DNA of 64,000 nucleotides. It comes from Senegalimassilia sp003474385 (lineage in GTDB: Bacteria > Actinomycetota > Coriobacteriia > Coriobacteriales > Eggerthellaceae). Of this stretch, positions 42,137-49,731 are shown one piece after another. The position numbers and the translations under genes are program-made. The notes under the pieces are model-generated. The model was not told the DNA's origin and searched no databases. It saw only the letters and a list, made by a program, of their open reading frames with translations. The stretch's first letter is position 1. Each line of letters begins with the position of its first letter. Location of the stretch: contig NZ_QUCY01000004.1 in the NCBI RefSeq assembly GCF_003474385.1, forward strand, positions 1 to 64,000, written 5' to 3'.

Positions 42137-42272
42137 ATTCGTGAGCTCCTTTCGAGCCTTTTGCGCCATAACGGAACAGAGTAGACAGCCACGCCGCGCA
42201 CGAGCGCAGTTGCCAAAGGGAGGGTGCGCGTCAGGAACATCGAGTGCGCGCCCCTGCCACGCCGCACAACGC

Positions 42273-44072
42273 TTATGCGTCTGAGCGGCCGTCCTTCTTC
42301 ATAACGCCGCCGGCCGCCATATATCCACCCACGAACGCCAGTCCCACGTCGGCGTACACACCGGTCAACGGCTTGCCTGCAGGGTTGCCGTCGCCGGCCG
42401 AACCGCCCGCTGTATGCCATGCGGCGTACAGGCCCTCGACCGCCTGGCCTTCGGTGTTGATAACCTGCATGTCAGGGTTCACGCGCAAACCCGCTTTCGA
42501 GCCGAACACGTGGCCGCCCAAGATGGCGCCGTAGTACGGCGGCTGGTTCAGCGCGATGAGCCACTCCTTGGGGTACTTGTACATAGGTGCGTAGTCCTCG
42601 CCCGCCTCACAGGCGGCGTTCCACTTCTTCACCTCGTTCACCAAAATGCCCTCACGCAGGCCCAGCTCGCGCTCGAGCTCTTCGACGGTGTCGCACTTTT
42701 TGATGGCGCCGCCATCGATCATCATCTGAAAGCCCGTGTGCCAATCGCGCAAAAACTCCGGCACGCGATCGATGTACTTGTCGTCGGCCGCAACGGTTTT
42801 GGCCTTGCGGCAGATAACCTGACCGAAGTAGTTCTTGCTGACCAGCTCGTCGAACTTGGAGTCGAACACGCAGTACGTCTTGCCGCCCGGCTGGCTCATC
42901 TCGATGGCCGCCGTGTCGCACAGGCCCTCCGACGAGGGCGTGGAATCGTTGGTGTACGGGTAGCTGCGCGCGCTTGTGCCGATGTAGGGCACGCGGTTGC
43001 CGTCGCGGTTGATGCGCAGCCACGGCTGGCGCAGAGCCTGGTTGCCGTCCTTATTGATGTGGCAGTCCATCCAAATGTCGTACTTGTCGTAATCGCGCCA
43101 CCACACGCCGCCATCGAACGCGCCGGTGGAGCCTAGGCCGGCAATGTCGCCGCCCACGCCCTGGCCCATGCGGATGCACTCGCCTGTGCCGTTAGGAGGC
43201 GTGGCCAAGCATGCGATACCATCCAAACACGACGAGGAATACTTCGTCATCATGGCGCGGTTCATCTCCATGCCGCCAGCGCACAGGATCACGCCGTTAT
43301 TCGCCTTGATGAACCGCTCCTGACCGTGCTCGCCGCCTTCGCGAACCTTCACGCCGCATACTTTCTTACCGTCCCATACCAGGGTTTGCACGTCGGCATC
43401 GGTGCGAATCTCAGCGCCGTCGGCCTGGGCTTTCTCTGCCAGCAGCCTCAGCGGGATCAAATTCACGTTGATGCTGTTGGTGGCCGTGGACATGCCTTCC
43501 CATTCCAGCATGCCCGTGCCTGCCGGGCTCGGATTCATGGGCACCCACTTCGCACCAGCCTTCTCGTTCATCCAGTCGATGCACTTCGGGCCCTCCACGA
43601 TCATAGCGCGCATCAACTCGGGGTCGCCGGTCATCTGCTGGCAATCCATAACGAACTCGACGATCTTGTCCACGTCGTAAGGGTATTCCGGGTAAGCCCA
43701 CTGCTTGGCCTCGGCCTGCTTGTGGCCACCCAGGTTCGAGAACACCGACGAATGCTGCGAATTGCCACCGGTGTGGCTGCGACGCTCCAACATCAGCACG
43801 TCGTAGCCGGCCTGCGCAAGGCGGATGCCCGCATTCACACCAGCCGCGCCCGTACCCACAACCACGATTTCGCGTTCCTCGTCCCATGTAGCGGGAACGT
43901 CCGCCGGCAAAATCGGCTCAGCGGCGGCCTCGAATGCCGCGCGAGCCTTGTCCTCTTCCGATCCGCCCTCTGCAGCCTCGACTTTCGGCGCGCACCCGGC
44001 AAGGCCGGCCACCGCGCCGGCGCCGCCTAGCAAAGCCGCGCCCCTTAGGAAGCTTCTGCGATCAAGTTCCAC
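42273..44072 (-). CDS. Tat-exported FAD-dependent reductase (fumarate reductase flavoprotein family)
   Basis: A 599-residue exported flavoprotein. The N-terminus holds a twin-arginine signal LDRRSFLRGAALLGGAGAVAGLAGCAPK, whose LAGC also fits a lipobox, so it may be a Tat lipoprotein. The FAD-binding start is IVVVGTGAAGVNAGIRLAQAGYDVLMLERRSHTGGNSQHSS (residues about 70-110). ANNGVILCAGGMEMN and the C-terminal YAAWHTAGGSAGDGNPAGKPLTGVYADVGLAFVGGYMAAG close the FAD domain. Start GTG is preceded by AAAGGGG; an ATG nine codons earlier is possible. With the cytochrome downstream it forms a respiratory reductase pair like those Eggerthellaceae use for organic electron acceptors. The acceptor cannot be read from sequence. 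Confidence 0.9.
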   Translation of the reverse strand: MELDRRSFLRGAALLGGAGAVAGLAGCAPKVEAAEGGSEEDKARAAFEAAAEPILPADVPATWDEEREIVVVGTGAAGVNAGIRLAQAGYDVLMLERRSHTGGNSQHSSVFSNLGGHKQAEAKQWAYPEYPYDVDKIVEFVMDCQQMTGDPELMRAMIVEGPKCIDWMNEKAGAKWVPMNPSPAGTGMLEWEGMSTATNSINVNLIPLRLLAEKAQADGAEIRTDADVQTLVWDGKKVCGVKVREGGEHGQERFIKANNGVILCAGGMEMNRAMMTKYSSSCLDGIACLATPPNGTGECIRMGQGVGGDIAGLGSTGAFDGGVWWRDYDKYDIWMDCHINKDGNQALRQPWLRINRDGNRVPYIGTSARSYPYTNDSTPSSEGLCDTAAIEMSQPGGKTYCVFDSKFDELVSKNYFGQVICRKAKTVAADDKYIDRVPEFLRDWHTGFQMMIDGGAIKKCDTVEELERELGLREGILVNEVKKWNAACEAGEDYAPMYKYPKEWLIALNQPPYYGAILGGHVFGSKAGLRVNPDMQVINTEGQAVEGLYAAWHTAGGSAGDGNPAGKPLTGVYADVGLAFVGGYMAAGGVMKKDGRSDA

Positions 44073-44216
44073 GTATTCCCCTTTCCGTCTCCTCTTCATA
44101 AGACAGCACATCCGTGCCGCGAATCCTAGTGTAGGAGCCGCGACGTCCGGCCAGGTGAAGGGGATTTTTCGCCCGTGCATATCATTGCTTCGCGCATTGC
44201 AATATCTTTTCTTATG

Positions 44217-44234
44217 TGTAAAATATGTTTTACA
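44217..44234. promoter_or_regulatory. Perfect palindrome TGTAAAA-N4-TTTTACA between reductase and LysR
   Basis: Seven-base perfect arms around TATG lie between the divergent FAD reductase and LysR genes, 28 bases before the LysR start. The site contains the T-N11-A spacing favoured by LysR proteins and is the likely operator of the divergent pair. Confidence 0.55.
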
Positions 44235-44262
44235 ACGTCTCGATTTGAGGGGGGTCGAGCAC

Positions 44263-45195
44263 TTGAATACACGCTATTTGAAAGAGTTCCTCACGTTTTC
44301 GCGCGAGATGAATTTCTCCGCAGCCGCAAAGCAACTCTTCATCACGCGTCCAACGCTTAACGAGCACATTGCCGAGCTTGAAAGCGAGCTGGGGTGCGCG
44401 CTGGTGGAAAAAAGCAAAGGAAAGGCTGCTCTCACGCCTGCGGGCAAACGATTTGTGAAAACAGCTGAAACGTTTCTTGCCTCGTGGGCGCAAACCGTTG
44501 ACGAATACCAACATCTCGAAGAGAACTTGTGTACTGTCACCATCAGCTCCACGAATTTACCGTGGCTTGAAGTGATCCTTCACCGTGCACGACGGCACAT
44601 CGCGGAAAACTATCCGCAAAAAAGCTTTGAAATTGTTACCGACAACGGCACGCTTGCCACACTCGACGCGCTCAAAGGCGCGCGCAATGATATCACCATC
44701 GTTGGACGCAAGCGCTTTTCGGAGCAACCCAACAGCCCACGCGAAAGCATTCCAGACAACGCGTTTATCGTAAGCACTGAACCGGTGTACCTGCTTATCG
44801 GCGAGGGAAGCCAGTTGTTTGAGCAGGAGCACATTTGCGCGCATGACCTCGACGGCGCCTCATTCATGCTGCCACCCGACATCTATCAAAGCTATCTGCG
44901 CGACGAAGTTCAAAAAGAGTTCCTGCTAAAGGACGCGCACATACAGCTGCAAACCGAGCCGTTCGAGGACCATTTCGAATATTTCGCCAACGACGCCGGC
45001 GATGCCATTGGAGTCGTGCCCGCTACGCTCGTGCCGCGCTTCGGCATCAACCTGCGCACCGATTGCAGAATCGTCGAACTTGACGATTTATCATTCATCA
45101 CCGATTTCTACGCAGTATTTCGAGAAGGTTTTCTTGCCACGGAAAACGGGCGGCTGCTTTTCGACACCATGCGCTACCTTGCCACCAAACGCTAA
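44263..45195 (+). CDS. LysR-family regulator of the respiratory module
   Basis: A 310-residue LysR regulator. The helix-turn-helix is LNTRYLKEFLTFSREMNFSAAAKQLFITRPTLNEHIAELESELGCALVEKSKGKAALTPAGKRF (residues 1-64); the effector domain follows. No ATG fits the family start; TTG is chosen because the homology begins there and GAGGGGGG lies about nine bases upstream. Codon use is noticeably richer in A/T third positions than in the other LysR genes of the window, a sign of separate origin. It is divergent from the FAD reductase and probably senses that enzyme's substrate. Confidence 0.88.
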   Translation: MNTRYLKEFLTFSREMNFSAAAKQLFITRPTLNEHIAELESELGCALVEKSKGKAALTPAGKRFVKTAETFLASWAQTVDEYQHLEENLCTVTISSTNLPWLEVILHRARRHIAENYPQKSFEIVTDNGTLATLDALKGARNDITIVGRKRFSEQPNSPRESIPDNAFIVSTEPVYLLIGEGSQLFEQEHICAHDLDGASFMLPPDIYQSYLRDEVQKEFLLKDAHIQLQTEPFEDHFEYFANDAGDAIGVVPATLVPRFGINLRTDCRIVELDDLSFITDFYAVFREGFLATENGRLLFDTMRYLATKR

Positions 45196-45208
45196 CAGCC
45201 GCCGACAA

Positions 45209-45378
45209 GCGCAAACGAAGAAGAACTGTTGTACGCGGCCATTGCCGCCGGCCCGCGCAAGGTGGTCATCAAGCGCCCGGCGAAAGGCCCGTACCTGGCC
45301 GGCATCAAGCCCAGCTACTCCATCGACGGCAAGGCCGTGCGCTACGACTGCATCGTCCCCGCCAGCATGAAGCTGTAG
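45209..45378 (+). pseudogene. rsmJ: Duplicate 3' end of rsmJ
   Basis: The reading ANEEELLYAAIAAGPRKVVI through the terminal IVPASMKL and stop repeats the last 55 or so residues of the intact gene at 40464-41162. The shared DNA block (40993-41166 and 45209-45382) is 174 bases in both copies with no indels and roughly 92-93% identity by hand count. There is no start or upstream part. It sits just beyond the LysR gene, so the cytochrome-reductase-LysR module is bracketed by an intact rsmJ and this remnant. I infer it is the stump of the resident gene. Confidence 0.9.
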
Positions 45379-45383
45379 AACGC

Positions 45384-46295
45384 TTATCCCTCCACCTTCG
45401 CGTAGAGCTTCATGGCCGCCACGAACGCCTCGCCTATCGCATCGAGCGTCAGCCCGCGCGGCGTCACGTAGCCGATATGCATGCGCTCGCCCGAGCGGAT
45501 GGGCACCGCCGTGATGGCGCCGCGTTGCAAAAACTCCGGATACACGCCGCTGGTCACGGTATAGGCGTCGGAATGCAGCATGAAGCTGGTGGCGAAACCG
45601 CGATCGCTGACCTTCACCGTCTTCGCCGAGGGCGCCCACAGCGGCTCTTCGGAAAACGCCGACGACTCATAAGCCCCCTGCACGAACGACAGCTGCGGAT
45701 ACGGGTACAAGTCGTCAAGCGAAACGCTCTCCCGCCCCGCCAACGGGTGCCCGAAACGCAAAAACACGTGCGGCACCGCTTCAAACAGCTCGTAGAACTC
45801 CAGCTTGTTGCGGTCGAGCACGCGCCCCACCGCCCCCTCGTTGGCGCGCGAGAGATACATCACGCCCAGGTCGCTATCGCATCTTGCCACGTCATCGACG
45901 ATCTGCTGCGTCTGCGTCTCGTTGAGCACCAAGTCGAACCTGCCCGAACCAACCTGCTGCGCAACGTCCAAAAACGCCCGCTCCACGAACGTGAAGTGAT
46001 GCGACGACACCGCGAAGCGCATGCCCTCGGGCTGGTTGCCGCCATAGCGGCGCTCAAGGTTGTCCATCTGCAGCACCACCTGCCGCGCCCGGCCCAGGAA
46101 CTCCATGCCCTCCTTCGTGGGCGTAGCGCCGGTATTCCCGCGGGTGAACAGGGAAAAACCCAGTTCGCGCTCCACGACCGACACTGCCTCGGACAGGCTG
46201 GGCTGCGAAACCGACAGCACGCGCGAAGCCGCCACCATCGACCCCGTTTCCGCGATCTTCAACATATAGCGCATCTGTTGCAGCGTGATCTTCAT
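45384..46295 (-). CDS. LysR-family regulator
   Basis: A 303-residue LysR regulator. The DNA-binding domain is MKITLQQMRYMLKIAETGSMVAASRVLSVSQPSLSEAVSVVERELGFSLFTRGNTGATPTKEGMEF (residues 1-66). The effector domain shares segments with the LysR next to ddh (SSHHFTFVERAFLDV, LGVMYLSRANEGAVGRVLDRNKLEFYELFEAVPHVFLRFGHPLAGRESVSLDDLYPYPQLSFVQG), so the two are close paralogues. The ATG after GGAAGGG is chosen; the open frame upstream overlaps the divergent gene. Its target is unknown; the divergent bactofilin-like gene starts 250 bases away. Confidence 0.9.
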   Translation of the reverse strand: MKITLQQMRYMLKIAETGSMVAASRVLSVSQPSLSEAVSVVERELGFSLFTRGNTGATPTKEGMEFLGRARQVVLQMDNLERRYGGNQPEGMRFAVSSHHFTFVERAFLDVAQQVGSGRFDLVLNETQTQQIVDDVARCDSDLGVMYLSRANEGAVGRVLDRNKLEFYELFEAVPHVFLRFGHPLAGRESVSLDDLYPYPQLSFVQGAYESSAFSEEPLWAPSAKTVKVSDRGFATSFMLHSDAYTVTSGVYPEFLQRGAITAVPIRSGERMHIGYVTPRGLTLDAIGEAFVAAMKLYAKVEG

Positions 46296-46545
46296 GCCAA
46301 CCCTTCCGGCGAAAAGAGAAACCTTCGAAAGCCAAGTATACGTCACGGCCCGCACCGACCCCCAAACGCCCACATGCGGGTGAAGCCGCGTGCAGTTCGG
46401 CTTCACCATCTTGCCTCTCCTTTCTTTACGCACACGCGCGCGAGCAAGTATACTGGCGGAAAGGGGAAAGCCGCCGCGCAAAGGCGCTTTCACGCGACGC
46501 CGGGACCGCCGTTGCGTCGCGCAAACGCAAACGGAGGAGGACATC

Positions 46546-47889
46546 ATGACCGCTATAACGCTTCTTGCAGCGCTCGCGCTCATCGTGCTTGCAGGCGCGG
46601 GCATTGCCGCATGGGCTCGCAACGCCCGGAAAACCGGCGCGAACGCGCCGGGCGCGCTCGCATGCGCCGCGGTAGCCATCGCAGCCGCGGGCACGTTCGC
46701 CATCGCCCCAGCGATGCCGGCATTCGCGACGGACGAATCGCATCACGCAGACGACGACCACGCCTGGTCGGCCGACGAAATCGCCAACGACGCAAGCGGC
46801 ATGCTGGGAGACGACATCGTCTGGTTCGGCCAAAGCAAGCTGTTCACGAAGACGGCCGCACCTAACGACATCCTTGCCGCGGGCCAGTCCATCGCCGTAA
46901 GCTCATGCACCGTATCGGGCAGCATCCGCGCAGCAGCCGAGGACATCGCCATCAGGGGCGCCGATGTGGCGCACAGCATCACCCTTGCTGCAAAAGATGC
47001 CACGGTGAGCGACACCACGGCGCAGGCGGTGGCCATCGCCGCCGGCGATGCAAGCTTCTCCGGCGAATGCAACGCGCTCTACATCTGCGCCGAGCACGCC
47101 GTCATCGACGGAACCGTCCACGGCGACGTTGTGGTCAACGCCGACTCCGTACGGCTGGGCCCGAACGCCCGCATCGAAGGCGCCGTACGCGGCTCTGCCG
47201 GCGATCAGCCCGAGATAGCCTCTTCCGCACAGCACGGCGCACTGGAGCTTTCCATCCACACTCAGGACGATAAGCCCGAGCCCGCGTTCAATGCGGTCAG
47301 CACCTTGCTGGCAGCGGTCTATAGCGCCCTCGCGTGCCTGGTGACCGCGGCGGCGGCCGAATGGCTGGCACGCAAGCACACCGCAAACGCCGCCCAGCTG
47401 GCGAAAACCCGCACCGGCTACCTGGTCGCCTCCGGGATCATCGGCGCCATCGCAGCGCCCGTGGCGGTGATCATCCTGTGCTGCCTGGTCATCACACTGC
47501 CCCTCGCTGGCGCCGCAACGTTCTCCCTGATCGCGCTCACCATCGTCTCGGGCGGCTTCACCGCCGCCGCGCTGGGCAAGCTGGCCTTCAAGAACCTGGG
47601 GCGCTTCCCGGCGGCAATCGCCATGGGCGCCATCATCGGCGCAGCCTGCGCGCTGCCCTACGTCGGCAAGCCGATCGCTGCCGCCTGCTTCATGTTCGCC
47701 CTGGGCTACAGCATCCAGAACGCATTCCTGGGATTGACGAACCGCAACGAGGGCGCACCGACGCCGCAGACAGACAACCCCGCCTCGGCCGCAGCGGCGC
47801 CCGCGGCTGCTCCCCAACAGCCCGCCGCAACGGCGCCCGACGCTCCGCAAAACGACTCCGGCAATCCGCCGCAGGCGCCCACGGCATAA
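46546..47889 (+). CDS. Bactofilin-like repeat protein with C-terminal membrane domain
   Basis: A 447-residue protein with an N-terminal membrane helix or signal (about 3-21), a further hydrophobic stretch (about 40-63), then a region of regular short strands (SIAVSSCTVSGSIRAAAEDIAIRGADVAHSITLAAKDATVSDTT...VIDGTVHGDVVVNADSVRLGPNARIEGAV) like the right-handed beta helix of bactofilins. About four membrane helices follow (260-400), and the tail is a Pro/Ala/Gln-rich disordered segment. Proteins of this layout are often annotated as polymer-forming cytoskeletal. I infer a membrane-bound scaffold that may place envelope machinery. GGAGGAGG before the ATG fixes the start. Confidence 0.7.
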   Translation: MTAITLLAALALIVLAGAGIAAWARNARKTGANAPGALACAAVAIAAAGTFAIAPAMPAFATDESHHADDDHAWSADEIANDASGMLGDDIVWFGQSKLFTKTAAPNDILAAGQSIAVSSCTVSGSIRAAAEDIAIRGADVAHSITLAAKDATVSDTTAQAVAIAAGDASFSGECNALYICAEHAVIDGTVHGDVVVNADSVRLGPNARIEGAVRGSAGDQPEIASSAQHGALELSIHTQDDKPEPAFNAVSTLLAAVYSALACLVTAAAAEWLARKHTANAAQLAKTRTGYLVASGIIGAIAAPVAVIILCCLVITLPLAGAATFSLIALTIVSGGFTAAALGKLAFKNLGRFPAAIAMGAIIGAACALPYVGKPIAAACFMFALGYSIQNAFLGLTNRNEGAPTPQTDNPASAAAAPAAAPQQPAATAPDAPQNDSGNPPQAPTA

Positions 47890-47905
47890 CCTGCGCACCA
47901 CGTAA

Positions 47906-47939
47906 AAGGGGCTCGACGCGATCATGCGTCGAGCCCCTT
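47906..47939. terminator. Bidirectional terminator
   Basis: AAGGGGCTCGACGC and GCGTCGAGCCCCTT form a 14-base stem with a six-base loop between convergent genes. The minus strand continues with TTTTACG, the plus strand with CGTCG, so it is best for the NSS transporter side. Confidence 0.8.
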
Positions 47940-48065
47940 CGTCGTAAGCAACCGATTCTTGCAATCAACCGAACGCAGCATCCGGCCGAAACCCCGGCTT
48001 CGCCGCCGGCACGACAACCGCACGCCCGGCCACTCCCGACCGAACGCCTTCAGCAAGCGCAAGCC

Positions 48066-49508
48066 CTAGGCAAGCCCCAGCCAGATGGCAGCCTTCGGCG
48101 CGTATCCCAGCACGAAGATCACCACGATCAGCGCCGGGATGCCGTACTTTAGCCACAGGCGCGTCCAGCGCGGGAACTTCACGCCCTCGCCCTGGTCGGC
48201 CTCGGCCAGGAAGTTCTCCCATCCCCAACCGCGGCGCGTGGTGCAGAACAGAACGAACGCCAGGCTGCCCAGCGGCAGCATGTTGTTTGACACGATGAAA
48301 TCCTCGATGGACTGGATATCGCCGATGGCCGGGATGGTGATGCCCGACAGCACGTTGAAGCCCAGCGCACACGGGATGGACAGCACCAGCACCAGCACGG
48401 CGTTGAAGATAACGGCACGGCTGCGCATCATGCCCCATTTATCCATGGACCAGCTGATCAGGTTCTCGAATACCGCGATGACGGTGGACAGCGACGCGAA
48501 CGCCATGAACACGAAGAACAAGCAGCCCCACACGTTGCCAAGCGGCATCTGCCCGAACACCACCGGCAGCGTCACGAACACCAGCGACGGGCCCTGATCA
48601 GGGGAAACACCATAGGCGAAGCACGCCGGGAAGATGATGAGGCCCGCCAGGATGGCCACCACGGTGTTCAGCGCGGTGACGGAGACCGCCTCGCCGGTAA
48701 GGCTACGCTGGCGACCGATGCGCGATCCGAAGATCTCCATGGCCGCAATGCCCAGCGACAGGCTGAAAAACGCCTGGCCCATGGCCGCGTACACCGCATC
48801 GCCGAACGTCGACCACCCGTCGGCGAACAGGCGCCCGAAGTCGGGCACCAGGTAAAACGCGATGCCCTCGGCGGCGCCGGGCAGCGTGACGGCGCGGATG
48901 CACAGCGCGATCATCACCACGAACAGCGTGGCCATCATGACCTTCGTGACGCGCTCGACGCCCTTTTGCAGGCCCAAGCTGCACACCAAAAAGCCGACCA
49001 CCACGGCCACGACCATCCATCCGATCAGCCACGCGGGATTCTCCAGCATACCGCTGAACGCCGCGCCCGCGAACGCCGCATCGGCGCCGTTGAACATGCC
49101 CGACGCCATCTGCGGCACGTACGAGATCATCCATCCGCACACAGTGGTGTAGAACATCATCAAGATCATGCAGCCGATATAGCCCCACCACGAGAACCAA
49201 TGCCACTTCCCGTTCGGCTGCAGCTTGTCGAAGGCCTGCGCAGCCGAACGCTGCGATGCGCGCCCCACGGCGAACTCCATGACCATGACGGGCATGCCCA
49301 AGATCACCAAAAACACCAGGTACAACAGCACGAACGCCGCTCCACCGTACTCGCCGGTGATGTAGGGGAATCGCCACACGTTGCCCAGCCCGATCGCGCA
49401 TCCGGCGCTGATCAGGATAAATCCCAGCCGCGACGCGAAATGCTCGCGCGAGGCCGGTGTCTCCTTGCCCGACGCCGCCATGGGCGCCTTGGGTGCGTTT
49501 TCCGCCAT
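48066..49508 (-). CDS. Sodium-dependent transporter, NSS/SNF family
   Basis: A 480-residue transporter with twelve helices. The first helix carries FASRLGFILISAGCAIGLGNVWRFPYITGEYGGAAFVLLYLVFL, the sodium- and substrate-binding signature of the LeuT-type neurotransmitter:sodium symporters. Other family segments are GQAFFSLSLGIAAMEIFGS and FFVFMAFASLSTVIAVFENLISW. Bacterial members carry amino acids such as tryptophan, tyrosine or leucine. The ATG before AENAPK is chosen because GGGA lies six bases upstream; two in-frame ATG codons lie just before. Confidence 0.92.
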   Translation of the reverse strand: MAENAPKAPMAASGKETPASREHFASRLGFILISAGCAIGLGNVWRFPYITGEYGGAAFVLLYLVFLVILGMPVMVMEFAVGRASQRSAAQAFDKLQPNGKWHWFSWWGYIGCMILMMFYTTVCGWMISYVPQMASGMFNGADAAFAGAAFSGMLENPAWLIGWMVVAVVVGFLVCSLGLQKGVERVTKVMMATLFVVMIALCIRAVTLPGAAEGIAFYLVPDFGRLFADGWSTFGDAVYAAMGQAFFSLSLGIAAMEIFGSRIGRQRSLTGEAVSVTALNTVVAILAGLIIFPACFAYGVSPDQGPSLVFVTLPVVFGQMPLGNVWGCLFFVFMAFASLSTVIAVFENLISWSMDKWGMMRSRAVIFNAVLVLVLSIPCALGFNVLSGITIPAIGDIQSIEDFIVSNNMLPLGSLAFVLFCTTRRGWGWENFLAEADQGEGVKFPRWTRLWLKYGIPALIVVIFVLGYAPKAAIWLGLA

Positions 49509-49731
49509 ATCCATTCCCTTTCCCAACGCAAAGGGACGGCCACCTTGGGCAACCGTCCCATAGCAAGCTGAAACGTTGCGCCCGCATACGCAGGCGCAAC
49601 GTCATATGGTACCACTATCGCAGGGTAGCCCCATCCAACCTCTTCCGGGTGGTTTTATGGAAACCCGTCCCTGCTTTCTCCACGGTTCCGGGCTCTCGAC
49701 GGTTTTCCCGACGCCGCAGCACGGGGAAGCG

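Noticed and set aside
40993..45382. Integrase-type attachment sites at the rsmJ repeats
   Set aside because: The repeats are long, diverged and in a protein gene, and no integrase or excisionase gene lies inside, so homologous recombination is the simpler reading.
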